Positions 11,962 to 24,050 of a DNA stretch of 64,000 nt are shown piece after piece. The notes below the pieces were generated by a model. The model did no database searches. It had not been told where the DNA came from and saw nothing but the letters and a program-made list of their open reading frames with translations. The stretch comes from Melitaea cinxia (Eukaryota; Arthropoda; Insecta; Lepidoptera; Nymphalidae). Within the stretch, counting starts at the first letter, position 1. Every line of letters begins with the position of its first letter. The translations under genes and the position numbers were made by a program. The stretch covers positions 3,658,508 through 3,722,507 of the forward strand of contig NC_059408.1 in assembly GCF_905220565.1 (NCBI RefSeq), given 5' to 3'.

Positions 11962-12312
11962 TAACTTAATGTGGTTACGGCAGTAAGAATATACCTTTTC
12001 TTCCCGTGGATGTCGTAAGAGGCGACTAAGGGATAATACAGTTCCATTACCACCTTGGAACTTAAAAAACGACCGATGGCGGGATAACCATCCAACTGCT
12101 GGCTTTGAAATACACAGATCGAAGACGGGCAGCAGCGTTTTCGGTGTGACAAAGCCAATCCTGCGGTCACCAACCCGCCTGCCCAGCGACTATGGGCAAA
12201 ACACACGAGTTCACGCCATTTTTGGCGCGAACTTGTGGAGGCCTATGTCCAGCAGTGGATTGCAATAGGCTGAAATGATGATGATGATGATGATAATAAT
12301 AATTAACTTAAT
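11962..12312 (+). mobile_element. S1 retroposon, full length with target duplication
   Basis: The body at 11971-12303 runs from GTGGTTACGGCAGTAAGAAT through GTCGTAAGAGGCGACTAAGG, CTGCTGGCTTTGAAATACAC and GGCCTATGTCCAGCAGTGGA to AATAGGCTGAAATGATGATG and a (ATG/ATA)n tail. A 9-bp duplication TAACTTAAT flanks it (11962-11970 and 12304-12312). It carries no ORF of its own; the minus ORF at 11934-12206 is a frame shadow of the repeat. This is a non-autonomous, retroposed element. Confidence 0.85.
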
Positions 12313-12994
12313 CACAATAAATGATGACCCATATAACACATGACACAATAGATGATCATAACTGAACTAAAGATAATATCTATCTATGACATACACACAC
12401 GATTGCCTGTTATTAGGGTAAGCAAATTAATGCTTGTGCTATAGGTAGCAGTAGACTGATTTAGCTATATATTTTTGAATTAAAACTTCTTTAGAACAGT
12501 TCTGATTTGAAACTGGATGAAACGAAAATGAGTCACGATAAAGAAACACGTATATAGGAGAGAATGAGATAAAATACATTACGCGTAAGCGACGTATTTT
12601 GCATGTCCTTTACGACTTTTACTACGAGACCATGATTATCGTCAATAGAACTACTCGTAATAGCCTACTTTCCCACGACTTTACAGAAGTTTCATTTCTA
12701 CCGCGTATAAATTGCACACACACACTTTTTTTTCAATAAATAGTTTGTAGCGACATCTATCTCGCGACATATACAAAAAAACTAGAGAAAACTGAAGTAT
12801 CCTACATCGCGCTATCAAAGTTATCAGAGTGATTGAGTATATATACAAGAACCCGACAACACCTGTCAGGGCAGTAGACCACCAGACACAATAAACGTCT
12901 GGTCGGAGGATCCTTCCTTTGCGATGGCGGACGAGGAACTTAACAGAAGAAAAATCCATCACACCCCCAAAAGTTATAAATAATTCTAATAAAT
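12313..12994. other. Non-coding DNA with possible old repeat
   Basis: The stretch at 12740-12960 has moderate G+C (CATCTATCTCGCGAC, TACAAGAACCCGACAACACC) and looks like a repeat fragment, possibly from an LTR. I cannot assign a family. The 120-codon minus ORF here has no domain. Confidence 0.35.
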
Positions 12995-13088
12995 AAATAC
13001 ATAGGTGTATCACACCCAGACTCGAGGCGGAAATCGAAATCATAACCCCTGGAGCACAAAAGCAGGGTCACTTCATACTGTGCGTTTT
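12995..13088 (-). repeat. Decayed tRNA-headed SINE fragment (tentative)
   Basis: The plus strand reads GACTCGAGGCGGAAATCGAA, then CCCCTGGAGCACAAAAGCAG and a degraded 'CTGTGCG'. This is the order expected from the complement of a B box and tRNA-like head in lepidopteran SINEs. The boxes are mutated. Confidence 0.35.
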
Positions 13089-14585
13089 AAAAAATATTGA
13101 TGGCGGTCAGTTGTTAGCCAACGTAGTATTTAACTATAAATACTAAATCCAAGATTACAAACTAGAAACACTAGCTAATTAAACACACAAAAATCGACCA
13201 CGATACACATCGAATGTATAACATCACGAAACACGGGAGTATTTTAATAAAGCTCGCTAAAATGCCTGTAATAACTGAATGCTATTACTGTTTATGGCAA
13301 AATGGTTTTTATTTCATGTTTCTATAGCGTTTAATATTATGTTCGGTTATGATTAGTTACTTCCGCAACAAAATTGGATATTGAATTTATAGGAATAATT
13401 AATAACATTGTTTTGAGGGAAATAGAAAATTACGTTTCCCGTTCTGTTTAACTGTAATGTAATATAAAAACAAAAAAAAAACGACATTATGATAGTTATA
13501 TTACATATTTTATCCTGTTATTTAAAATTAAATAGAACTGTATATGCTTTTTCTCTTTTATATAAAGATGATAAATTAACATACAGCGATGGATTTGATA
13601 AATATATATCTGTTACAGAACCCGTCTGTAATCTCTTTTAAAACTCAAGGAAAGTCCAACACGTTTTTAGCTAGAAGAATGTGCATTGCAATAGCAGGCA
13701 GGTAGCAACAAAGAGGTAGGAATAGGACTCGTGTTTACAAGTTCATCTACTTACCATACGAAACACGGCTGTAGTAACTACACGTAATTCAGGCTTCTAC
13801 GATCATTGAGTAAATTCAAATTAATATTACCTTATTGTCAGTTTATTATTTTTTATATCTCTTTTCCTTATTAGAAGAGTATTTATTAAAAATTAAATTA
13901 ATTAAAATAGTATGTATACAATTCTTTTATTAAACACAAATTGTACCTACTTGATAATAATATAAACATTATAAATAAATATTACTCTAATAATCACAAA
14001 ATTTAATTAAGTGTCGATATTTGAAGTCAATCAACAGTACAAATTCACGTTTTAAATTAAGCGTACGATCTAAATTAAGTGGAACTAACGCTATGCTCCA
14101 ATGAGGCTTAATCTAAAATACAACATATTAGCGTTTTGCGATTTTACCCAAGTAATTTTCGATCCCTTCGGAAAGTTGGGAAAAAATAGCGTGTGCATTC
14201 TTCTAATCTTCAAGCTATCTTCGTACCAAGTTTCATTACACTCGGTTCAATAATAATTCTAATAAAAATAATTTTTATTTGCATTAAACATGACATACAT
14301 TAAACAATATAGTTAATACATACTCGTATATACACGTTTAGTCAATAATATGAAATGCAAAAACTGATTACAATGTCTTTAAAACTAATATTAACTAATA
14401 CATTAAATTTATCGTATCGTAAAGTAAAGTTTTGTATAAAAACGCTTAGCCTCGATGAGATTTCGGATCTTCAGATATCTTCGTAGCAAATTTCATTATA
14501 ATAAATTCAGTAGCACGTAAGGGATTAACAAATATTCATCCATCAATATATCCGTCTCACAAAGTTTTGCATTTATGATTGATTG
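13089..14585. other. AT-rich non-coding DNA
   Basis: No coding, RNA or repeat feature recognised. Confidence 0.5.
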
Positions 14586-14680
14586 GTTCAGCCTGTAACA
14601 TCGCAGTAGTGGGCATAGGTCTCTTTATCCGTGTAGGAGCATGTGGGAGCTTAATCCACAAGTACTTGTGAAAAGTGAAA
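14586..14680 (-). repeat. T-family SINE, 3' tail piece
   Basis: The plus strand begins GGTTCAGCCTGTAACATCGC and continues AGTAGTGGGCATAGG and TGTAGGAGCATG, the complement of the T-family 3' end. The tRNA head is missing. The overlapping short ORFs on both strands are shadows. Confidence 0.65.
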
Positions 14681-15061
14681 GGTCGGTGCTTGTCCACAAG
14701 GACAAGACTCTCAGACCGAAAATAAATACGCGTATTTGTACAAAAACACTATATCTACTCCGAGCGGGAATCGCGCAATCGCTAGCGTTTAGACGCCTAC
14801 ACGGCACACGCAAAAATTACACCAGAGCTGTCGTTATTTATTAATATATTACTAGTTATTTATGTATGATATTAATAGGACATTAATAAAGCCTGTCGTC
14901 TAATTTGTGTGATGACGTTTGGAAGATTAACGCGTTCCGAGCCATTCGCCTGTCGATATAACTGACAGTGATTTCAAATTACTGCAATATTAGATGACTA
15001 TGTTGCATTTTGATTTATAGCAATACGAGAATATACTTAACTTTTCATAGACCACACCATA

Positions 15062-15225
15062 TACCATAGAGACCCACAAGGACTGCACAAACACCCAGAC
15101 CACGGCAAACACTTATACGGCCAATACAAATGTTTGTCATGTGCGGGGATCAAACCCGCAACCGCCAGCGCAACAGGTAGATACAATCCATGGCTGTAAC
15201 CATTGCGTCAACACAGTGGATATAT
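15062..15225 (-). repeat. T-family SINE, tRNA-like head portion
   Basis: It matches the 5' half of the full T copy at 27627: AGACCCACAAGGACTGCACA, ACACCCAGACCACGGCAAAC, then a mutated B-box complement (GGGGATCAAACCCGC; G to A in the TTCGA core) and CATGGCTGTAACCATTGCGT. The 3' LINE-like tail is absent. Confidence 0.75.
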
Positions 15226-15764
15226 GGCTATAATATGGCTGGTATATATGTATTTAATATATCAGACAGAACAATAACAATCAGAAACAGTATAACACAA
15301 GCATTTACTTGCTACGTTTAGGAACAGACGATCGTGTATTTTAAAGATATTTATTTATTTATTGTATAAATATAGACAAGCGGTCAAGTCCCAAATTTAA
15401 AGACATATCCACTATAGTTTAAACGTTAACCCATTTATATAATGCGTAAAATAATTGAATGGACTGAAGTAGGTCGCAAATCGGACGCTGTTAGCTCAGC
15501 GGGTAGGTGAATGAGAACAATTACATTCGCTGCGAAACGTCCTTGCATTCTTCCAGTCGACCATTCATATCCCATTTCTGCGAATACTGAACGTTTACGA
15601 CCGAAACATTGAATGACTGACGTGAAACATATCTGATCTAACGAAGCATAATTCGAAACATATTTTTGTTTCTTTTGATTAAATTATAGGGGTAGCTGTA
15701 CACCGTGGAGAAAACTTGGTAGTCATCCAATCTGTGATTATCAGTAAATTAAATTATCATGAAC
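15226..15764. other. Non-coding DNA
   Basis: A short stretch near 15305-15340 (AGGAACAGACGATCGTGT) resembles 42088-42112 and is probably another minor repeat. Nothing else recognised. Confidence 0.4.
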
Positions 15765-16311
15765 TCTCGGCTCACCCCGGCTTCGCACGGTTATTTTTAA
15801 AAAATCAAAATTAATTAATATATATTTTTAATAATATAGCGTATATCGTTGCTGTGTGGTTACGGCAGTAAGAATATTGCCACCCCCTCTTCCCGTGGGT
15901 GTCGTAAGAGGCGAGTAAGGGATAACACAGTTCCACTACCACCTTGGAACTTAAAAAGCCCACCGATGGAGGGATAACCATCCAACTGCTGGCTTTGAAA
16001 TACACAGACCGAAGATGGGCAGCACCGTTTTCGGTGCGACAAAGCCAGCCCCGCGGTCACCAACCCGCCTGCCCAGCGCGGTGACTATGGGCAACACATA
16101 TGATTTCACGCCATTTTTGGCGCGAACTTCTGAAGGCCTATGTCCAGCAGTGGACTGCAATAGGCTGAAATGATGGTGCGCGTATGTCACTCGGGGATCG
16201 TGTAGCTTACAAGTAGTGACGGAATTTTTCACTTCGGTTCAGTAGTTTCGAAGCCTATTCAATGCAAACAGACAATCAAATCTTTCCTCTTTATAACATT
16301 AGTATTGATGT
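15765..16311. repeat. Helitron-like repeat split by an S1 insertion
   Basis: The left part (CTCGGCTCACCCCGGCTTCG ... AATATAGCG) and the right part (TATGTCACTCGGGGATCGTG ... TTCAGTAGTTTCGAAGCCTA ... TAACATTAGTATTGATG) are the two halves of a lepidopteran element related to the ones at 25448 and 34977. The S1 copy at 15845-16179 lies between them, giving a relative age order. Confidence 0.6.
15845..16185 (+). mobile_element. S1 retroposon nested in another repeat
   Basis: A complete S1 from GCTGTGTGGTTACGGCAGTA to AATAGGCTGAAATGATGG, with only a minimal ATG tail. The short duplication GCGTAT (15839-15844 and 16180-16185) flanks it. All internal landmarks are present: AGGCGAGTAAGGG, CTGCTGGCTTTGAAATACAC, CGGTGCGACAAAGCCAGCC and CGCCATTTTTGGCG. 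The three minus-strand ORFs across it are shadows. Confidence 0.8.
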
Positions 16312-18230
16312 TATCCAAAACTTATCAATTATGTCATAAAGAATTTTATTATTTAGTATTAATTTTATTTTTCTATGTAGCTTCATTTCCATCCTCGGTT
16401 GCTATTGATTTGAAGTAATATTAAAAATTGTATGGAAACTTCAATTTCAATGGCGGAAACTGATAATATAATAATTCATATAAAATGAGAAAAAAAATTA
16501 TCCATTTATTCTAGATAAATAGTAATTCATACCAAACATTCAGTTCATATTAAAAGGATGAAAAAAATCTTTTATCTAGATTAAAAAGGTAAATTTATAT
16601 ATTTTTAAGCTGGTACTAAAACGCCTTACCCGTTATACAAACTATAGCTTAAATAGAATGAAAAATCATCTTTTTCTTTTTAAAAAGATATAGATAGTGC
16701 ACATGATGGACGTTAATGACGTCAGCATGTGACATAAAAGAACACAGCTATCATTTTAGTAAAAACAGTTGAATTTACAAAGCCTGAAGATACATTTTAA
16801 GAGTTTGAACGCGTAGTAATACCTTCTCGAAGTAGGTCGGTGTGAGGCCTACATTGGAGGCTAGGACGCCTACAATGTTACCTGAACAATGTTCAAAACG
16901 TTTGAAGTAATTTAGTTCGCTACCTTTTATGCTATTGAAATAAAATTTGCCGTTACGTCGGAGACTTATTTCTATTATGTATTTATTGGTTAGGCATATT
17001 GCATATGTAGGTTATATAGATTGTATTAATACTATGTAAGAGTTACTGTGTTTTAAGTTGACCTTAGGTTAAATTAAATTTATTGACGTCGACTGAGGGG
17101 TGAAATCAATCTCTGCTAATAAATACATTAAAATGTATATCTGTTTAAGACATTATTTACATTTAAAAAAATTATAATTTAGTTTCTGTTAATATTGTCT
17201 TATACAAAAGAAATTACAATATATTATAATCAGATAATTAACATTTTGATTCATGTGAAGACGTTACAATAAAATCAAAATCTCAACTAACAAATTCTAT
17301 AGTAAAATTATAAGGCTGCACTCTAAGTCCGCCACACTTTAGCCGACGGCATCAAGGAATGAGTGACGTAGCAGGATCTACTCGCTTGTGTCTGTCCCGG
17401 GTGTCTATTGTATGCTACGTTATGCTAGGGCTCTTGCAATTGACATGAAATTTTTGTATTCTATAAATTGTCATATTGTCTTAGGATAATCATCAATCAT
17501 ATTGGACGTTATATTATTTTGACATTAAATACATTTTTAAGATGTTAGTAACGTTAAAAATGAATCAATATTGAATCAAAGTTTAAATTGAAACACATCT
17601 AAAGTATAATAAATCATTTATATTTTACATTTTATTGAAGGTATGCCATTAGAGAGCATTTATATCATAATTAATTGTACGTAAACAAAGAATCATTAGG
17701 GAGATGCTGCTCAACCAATGAATTAGCATTGTTAGAAAGATGTAGTAAAATACGGAACCTAATTCCTAGTATAAAAAACTCTATATTTTATATTGTGTTC
17801 GCATACAGTAAGCGAGCAATAATAATACGGGCCAAGTTGAAATAAATATAGCAAATAATGTTACCGTTACAAAAAAATGATTTGAAATATGATTGCACGA
17901 CAAACTATTTTTTTTTCTTAATTAAATAATGCGTGGATTCTTTCAACAAATAATTGAAATACATTTTCTAATTAGACTGTTCTGAAATAACCGTTCGACT
18001 TTTAAAACTGCCATATATTAATTAGATAAACCAGTTATTATTCAAGAAAGTTATCATGGGCCAGAGTACTAAAGGTTTAGAAATTTGGCGACCAATTCCC
18101 AAGTATCGTGTTAATTAAACTTCGGTCTTACTTCGTTAATGTGTTTTGTGGCCTGTGGCCTACTTTCGTTCGGCCATTCATCGCGGCATTTTCATTTGGC
18201 GCCTAATGTAGCGTAGACTTCCCCGCCCCG
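16312..18230. other. AT-rich DNA, probably intronic
   Basis: If the exon at 18344-18917 is real, this is downstream intron on the minus strand. No exon with a clear acceptor and conserved reading frame was found. The segment 18117-18230 has raised G+C beside the exon. Confidence 0.4.
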
Positions 18231-18343
18231 TCACACTAACGACCGTATCTCGTCACGGTCACACGAATGACAGAAGGCTTTAAGTAAAAAAAGAATAAAA
18301 AAGTATTCATACGATGTATACATATCACAACACAAAAGCGTAC

Positions 18344-18917
18344 CTGTTGCGTAAGCCGGTTCGAGATCGTCCTCGTCGTCGGTGTGGTGTCTACTCGAGG
18401 CATGTGAGTGTGAGTGGTGCGGCACTCCCACATGCACGGGCTGAATGGGTTGTTCGTAATGTTTGTGGTGGTCCACGTACACTCTGTGGTGGTGCGGACA
18501 GGGCGTCGGCGGAAGGTAGTCTGCTAGCGTCCCCCCGCGTGTTAGTGTAGACCCCGCACTTAACGTCCCCCCGCCCGAACACGATGCTAAAGCACTTCTC
18601 ACTGACCCGAGATCGAGCGAAGGTCTTCTAGAAAGTTCCCCGTAACTTTCACCGAACAGAGCACTGGCTGGCACCGCGTGCCTCACTTCGTGGTGATGAG
18701 AGTGACCGCCGTTCGATGACGAGTGAGGCGAGGCGGAGTGATCGCGACTATCTCTCGACGTCGAGGCCGTGTGTATTATGCTTTCTTCGTGTGATTCGAG
18801 AACTTCCCTCGCCGTCGGTGGGTTGGGATGCGAGTGTACCACCGAGGTGCCGGCGCGGCGAGGGCTCCGGCCACGATCGGGTAAAACGGCAGACGCCGAC
18901 CAATATCCCCACGCCAT
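18344..18917 (-). CDS. Putative N-terminal coding exon, His/Ser-rich protein, gene unknown
   Basis: The minus-strand ATG at 18917 lies in a good context (AAAATGG) and opens a GC-rich reading frame in AT-rich DNA. The exon would encode about 191 residues, starting MAWGYWSASAVLPDRGRSPR. It then has a Ser/His low-complexity part (SSNGGHSHHHEV), a basic/Ser motif SRRPSLDLGSVRSALASC, a Gly/Thr segment, a proline/histidine run (LPPTPCPHHHRVYVDHHKHY) and an acidic end (HHTDDEDDLEPAYAT). It stops at a textbook splice donor, CAG|GTACGC, leaving phase 1. Beyond the donor the frame reads into unlikely Phe/Leu-rich sequence, which supports splicing. There is no signal peptide or membrane segment in the exon. 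The composition suits the cytoplasmic N-terminus of a neuronal membrane or signalling protein, but that is inference. I do not recognise the gene, and I found neither later exons nor the 5'UTR boundary. Confidence 0.6.
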
Positions 18918-19330
18918 TTTATATTTATATTCTATTCACCGTTTAACACTGACCACTAGCCATATATAGGAAGACTTAGTTGACTATAGATAAATAAGGC
19001 ATGAGAACGGGGCCTAAATAAGCGAACCTAATCTCCTTTGACGACACCTTTGAACCGGGTATGGGTTTAGTATTTTTTAGGAAATGTAACATTCCTGTCG
19101 TAATTAAGATTTGATGCAACAAACTTAACAAATGAAATAAACATTAATCGTGGAATCATACGTGAGATAAGGCACGCGATCGGCTTATACAACTCTTTAA
19201 TCCGCAAGCTCTGGTCGGCTGAGCGCGGCGATGGCGGGCGGTCCGTTCAATCAGTAGGTTTTTTATTGATTGCACGATCGTAACTTCCGAATGGGGAAAC
19301 TTTGGCGTTTCGTTGCGGAAGTTTCCGTTG
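18918..19330 (-). promoter_or_regulatory. Candidate 5'UTR / upstream region of the exon
   Basis: Sequence immediately 5' of the putative start on the minus strand. The part at 19195-19330 has raised G+C (GGCTGAGCGCGGCGATGGCG) with no ORF worth calling. It could hold 5'UTR or a proximal promoter. A weak splice acceptor (TGGTCAG|TGTT) 25-30 bases before the ATG is also possible. No TATA or initiator can be assigned with confidence. Confidence 0.3.
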
Positions 19331-21499
19331 TGGTGCCTTTACATTTCGTTACGAAAGGCGCCCTCAGACCGCGTAATACGTTTTTATCGTGTCTGTTTCT
19401 CGTTGTATTTGAGAGGAAAATATTGTATTTCGGTTACGGAAACAAATGAGAGTTTTCAGAGGAGCGCCTTCTTGTCGTGTTCGGTTTTATTCGATGTTTA
19501 TGTGTAAATATGTTTTAAGGTTTATTATGTTCTCTTTTCTATTAAAAGTTGATGAGTTTGTTCTTTTTGAATGATTTTATTGCACGTAGTACGGGCTCGG
19601 TTTTAACGTTAGATACGGTTAAAGAACTTTATTTCTTACAAAGAATTACATTTCACTTGCTCGAGAAACTTTTTTACTTTTATTTTATTATTTTTAATTT
19701 AGAAACAGTTTTGTTCGTTTCTTTATAAACAAAATTTTCAACATCCAAAAAAGTTTCAGTTTTCATTTTACAATTTCTTTAGTAAATTAGGTGAATAATG
19801 TATTAAGACCAGTTTATGTACAAAAATACAACGTTGCAAAAAATGACTACGAATTTTACGCGGTGAAAAACATTAGGCGTTTTTAGCCAAGTGTAAATGA
19901 CAAATCAAAATTCAAACAAAACGACAGCGTCAGATATCGCGAGCGGTGATCGAGAACAAAGTAGCGATACGGCGACGACGAAATTAATTCGGGCATACGA
20001 ATAATCCTGTTATTCGCGACCACTGAGCTTCATTTTATGTCTCATTGCGTCGATAATATCACGGAGTTCCGCGCTAAAAGGGCTGTGGAACATCGAAATA
20101 GGTTGATACTGCTATTTGTATAACGCAGTTAGTCCTTACGTCGACAATATTATATAAATTAAAAAAATTCAATCGCTTTTTTATATCCAATATATATATT
20201 AACGGATATATAATGGATAAATAATATAAAGCGCCTTTTCAGATAATCTGCCGTCGTAGCCGAAATCAAGAAAAGATATTCAATCAAGAAAAATAGTATT
20301 TTTTTTTAACGTTGACATAGAATTTTATAAATGAGAATTACCAAACCAGAGTATTCTTTTTGTAATTTAGCGTATTCATGAAAACATTGTTTATTTTTAT
20401 TACAATTTAAATTAGTTGACATCACTGCGATATGTAAAATAAAAATAAATTTATAAATTCAAATAAACTAATAAATAAATTTCAAATGCATGATTTATTG
20501 ACTTTACAAAACAATGAAAATATATTACAGGCATTGATAACGTTATTACCTATTTATGTTCAGACTACATTCCAAAGGCCACGGAACAATCATTATTGGT
20601 AAACGTGTAGTCTCTAAGCAAACATGTATATTGTACGTATACCGATGATAGTCGAATTGCATCGTTGCAGATAACGCTGCGGTCGCTCGTCTATCAGTCA
20701 CGGGCTCAGTAAACAACCGGACAGTTTTATGACATTAATCTGACGAACAAAACTTTTGTATCGGGCTTGAAATTATGGGTTATTCTTGACATTCGATCGG
20801 CTTTGAAATACGTTCAATTGGTATTCGCAGTCAATTCGATTGGATTGTTTCGTAGGACGGGATTTATTATGTATTTGTTTGTGAATTATTTGTTTGGCTA
20901 GAAATAAGCAGTAGCGTTTGTTTTGTTCTATTTTTATTTTTAAAATAGCTTGGTTTTACTTATGTTTATGTATGTATGTTGCTGTATGTAAAAAATTTTA
21001 CGTGTAAAGGAAGTCGTATAAGTTAAACCTTGTATACCGGGTATATGATAACGAACATAACCGTTTTCAGACAATCAAACATATTAAAAATTATAAATTA
21101 AATAAGTATTCTACAGTCGTCACAAAATAAGAGGCCCGTTTGGACATTTGACAAATACCCTAGAACGTAACTTGGTACGAAATTGTAATAAAGAATAAAA
21201 GACTTATTAACAACAGTGTTTGTAAAACACACGTACGTTTTTTGGCGCGTTGAATAATATAATAGAATATATTGGGAGTATTGTTTTCGCGCTTACTTTA
21301 CAGTGCATTTCTAATTATTACGAAACGTCTTAGAAACAGTTACGTTCTAAGTCTTTTTTTTAAACACTAGTGCTGTAACTAATTAATTACTGAATTTCAT
21401 CAGCTTCATTCGATTTTAATAGTAATTAAATGTTGTGTCGTAATCTTCATTGAGAAAAAGAGCTTGGTGTTCAAAGTCCTAAATAAAATTTTGATTTGG
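19331..21499. other. Non-coding DNA
   Basis: AT-rich with scattered CpG patches (19930-20100 and 20660-20720). No repeat family or exon recognised. Confidence 0.4.
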
Positions 21500-21575
21500 C
21501 TTGGCCGTGATAAAATCCGAAAAAATTGTTTCATTATAATGATTAAAATTTGTGCAAACAATAGAAAATAATATA
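21500..21575 (+). repeat. Arm-like copy of the 9330 inverted-repeat family
   Basis: GATAAAATCCGAAAAAATTG followed by TTTCATTATAATGA matches the right arm at 9454-9483 with a few changes. The sequence after it (AAATTTGTGCAAACAATAGA) also parallels the flank at 9488-9508. A second arm was not seen. Confidence 0.5.
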
Positions 21576-23057
21576 AAAATATAAAATGAAGACAAATTGA
21601 CCTTTTGTACCATTGTATTATTTCATATTACCTACAATATTAAAGTTTAAGTTAAATTTCTGATCAAAATTTTAATCAAATGCACTTCACATTGCATAAT
21701 CAAATCGATCAAATACTCAAACAAACTCGAATCGATTTATCGTGAGTATCGAATACCGAGTTGTATGGTTACTTCGCTATTTACGTCCCGATGATATATG
21801 TCCAAATGGGCCTATTATTTTGGGACGACTATAGTACTTGATATTTTTTACATAAAACAATGCGTAAATTTATCGAAAAGGATTTCAATCGCATTCATTT
21901 GATTCGAATTAACTGTCATAACTAGTACCTAAAGCGTAGAACCTTCCTATCAGTCCAGTAGAACCCAATCTAAGCAAGTAGGCACATAAAAACTCTTTCG
22001 CTATATTATTTCTCCCGAAAAGATTTACCAAATCAGACAAACATATAAGATATGAACAATTAAGTTGACTTTATTAATCATTATTATTCATATATTATGT
22101 TAAAACATTAAAATACATAGTTAAATTGAAATGTCATAAGAGTCTAAGTTTAACAAAAGCCGAGTTGACAAATGTAACTTTTTGTCTAAAACCCATTTTG
22201 CAATCTCAAATCGACACCATCTGAAGCAATTGAAACTAATTACAGTTTGTTCATGTTTCTGCAAAAACTCGAATATCGGCAGATTAAATAAACGTGGAAC
22301 TCGACTGTGGCGTATGAAGAAAATCTACAGACAGACTAGCGTTATATCAATTGTTAAATTTGAATTTAATGTTTATCGGTCGGTTTTATGAAAGAGGATA
22401 AATTAATGAAACAAAACCAGACATACTCGTACTTCTAAATTTATCAATTCTAATTATAAGGCACTAGCTTTATTTGCATTATATTTCATCTAAAAATGAA
22501 TTAGCCAAAATTACCAATTCTATCCATCTTATATTAAATTAGCTGAATTAAGACTATTAAGATTAATACTATAAGTAATTATATAGATAAGTTATTAAGA
22601 CTATACGGCTTAATATGTGATAGCTCAGCAATTCAAATGTTTTAGAAACGTTTTTATTACAGTTCAAAACTATTTCTATACTTACCCTTTCTACTGTTCG
22701 GAGAATGAAACGCGTTAAATATGAGAGATGATAAATTGATTTGGATCATCTTTGTCTGATGAGCTTTCGATTCATAAAGGTTTTTATTTCATTACTTAAA
22801 AAATTACATACATCGACAATTCAATTGTGTCACGGCGGTAATCCCAATGATAATGTGACACAATAAGTTCCTTTGAGAAGGGCGCGGTTACAGATTGCGA
22901 AGTGAATCTGTGTTTTCGACTTTATTTCACGGAATTCGACGAATTAATGTAAGAAATTTAAGTATAAAAAAAAACTTAGTCCGAATGTTGATAGATATTT
23001 GGAGAAGAATTACTAATTATAAATGTTTTTAATGTTTCTGTTCTCTTTTTATAACAT
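21576..23057. other. AT-rich non-coding DNA
   Basis: No gene or known repeat recognised. The short plus ORF at 22182-22391 has no supporting features. Confidence 0.45.
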
Positions 23058-23393
23058 ACTAGCTGTGCCCGCGACTTCGTCCGCGTGGAATTTAACAAAA
23101 TGGTTATTGTTTAGTTCGCATTTATAAAAAAAAATCTAAAATAAGAGTCTCTTAAGTTACTCCTTATTACATCAGCTATCTGCCAGTGAAAGTCCCGTCA
23201 AAATCTGTCCAGCCGTTTCAGAGATTAGCCGAAACCAACAGACAGACAGACAGACAGACAGACAAAACTTCTAAAAAACGTTATTTGGCATATGTACCAT
23301 GTATACATGCATATGAATTTAGTAAAAAGCGGTTTTTTTAATATAACAAACAGACACTCTAATTTTATTTATTTGTATAGATTTAAAGTTGTG
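23058..23393 (-). mobile_element. Helitron-like element with (GACA)n tract
   Basis: Read on the minus strand it starts TCTATACAAATAAATAAAAT and ends in a small hairpin (CGCGGACGAAGTCGCGG), then GCACAG and CTAGT. This is the Helitron pattern of a 5' TC and a 3' hairpin before CTRR-T. Internally, on the plus strand, lie CCAGCCGTTTCAGAGATTAG and a (GACA)n microsatellite at 23238-23264. Related copies lie at 33176 and 49519. It has no ORF and is non-autonomous. Lepidopteran elements with hitchhiking (GTCY)n arrays have been described, and this resembles them. Confidence 0.7.
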
Positions 23394-23813
23394 TTGCATT
23401 CAATATAATAAATTGTTACTAAGCAATAGAGTACAGTATTAGTAGGCGACATTTTACAGCGAGTGCCAGTTTAAATATGAATATATTGACCCAGCAAACG
23501 TTGTTTTGCCATGTATATTCAGGATACAGACTTTAATAATATATTAAATTACGTAATAAAAAAGAACATAAATTGTACGTAATCTAATTTCAAGTTCATT
23601 GATCCTACAAACCCGCTAGCACGTAAATGTTATAATGGCAATAAAATTGTACAATGTTAAGTAAAAACATGTAATTTTTACGCGTGTAAATCACGTGAAT
23701 CAGAACGGCTCAATAAGCTCTTGTGACGAAGGTACCGCGTGATGAGGGATCTCAACATTAATACAGCTTTACAAGTTTAATGTATCAACTTATAAACAGC
23801 TGAAGTTATGAAC

Positions 23814-24050
23814 ATTATCGCTTTTAAACATTTTTGAATATCATATCAAAAATTGACCGTTCCAGCGCGGATCGAACCTGCATCTCCGACTGACCGTGTC
23901 GGCGCTCTAGCCAATTAAGCTATGGAACAATGTACCCGTTAGATCGAAATTTTTGATATGATGATTTTACTTTCGGTTTAAGCGAACTATGTTTAGAATT
24001 CCTAATGTGTGGGTAAGACAAAAATAAAATCGTAGATATTATCGCTTTTA
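23814..24050 (+). mobile_element. tRNA-core element (copy 2) with 13-bp target duplication
   Basis: The target duplication ATTATCGCTTTTA (23814-23826 and 24038-24050) bounds a 211-bp body. The body starts AACATTTTTGAATATCATAT and continues with the complement of a tRNA cloverleaf (23857-23929), then ATCGAAATTTTTGATATGAT, the inverted partner of the start. It ends TGTTTAGAATTCCTAATGTG and ACAAAAATAAAATCGTAGAT. This copy fixes the element's boundaries. The variable 10-13 bp duplications of this family fit retroposition better than cut-and-paste transposition. Confidence 0.8.
23857..23929 (-). other. tRNA-like cloverleaf inside copy 2
   Basis: The same 73-nt fold as at 6454-6526, with T-arm changes (GCAGG-TTCGATC-CGCGC), so the T stem is partly broken. 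The anticodon arm CCGAC-ACGGTCA-GTCGG is intact. Not a functional tRNA gene. Confidence 0.65.

Noticed and set aside
12681..13043. 120-codon minus-strand ORF as a membrane protein gene
   Set aside because: Hydrophobic runs are expected from translated AT-rich DNA; no start context, splice signal or family motif, and part overlaps a SINE scrap.
18314..18969. Plus-strand ORFs opposite the His/Ser-rich exon
   Set aside because: Antisense shadows; they lack splice signals and have unlikely composition.
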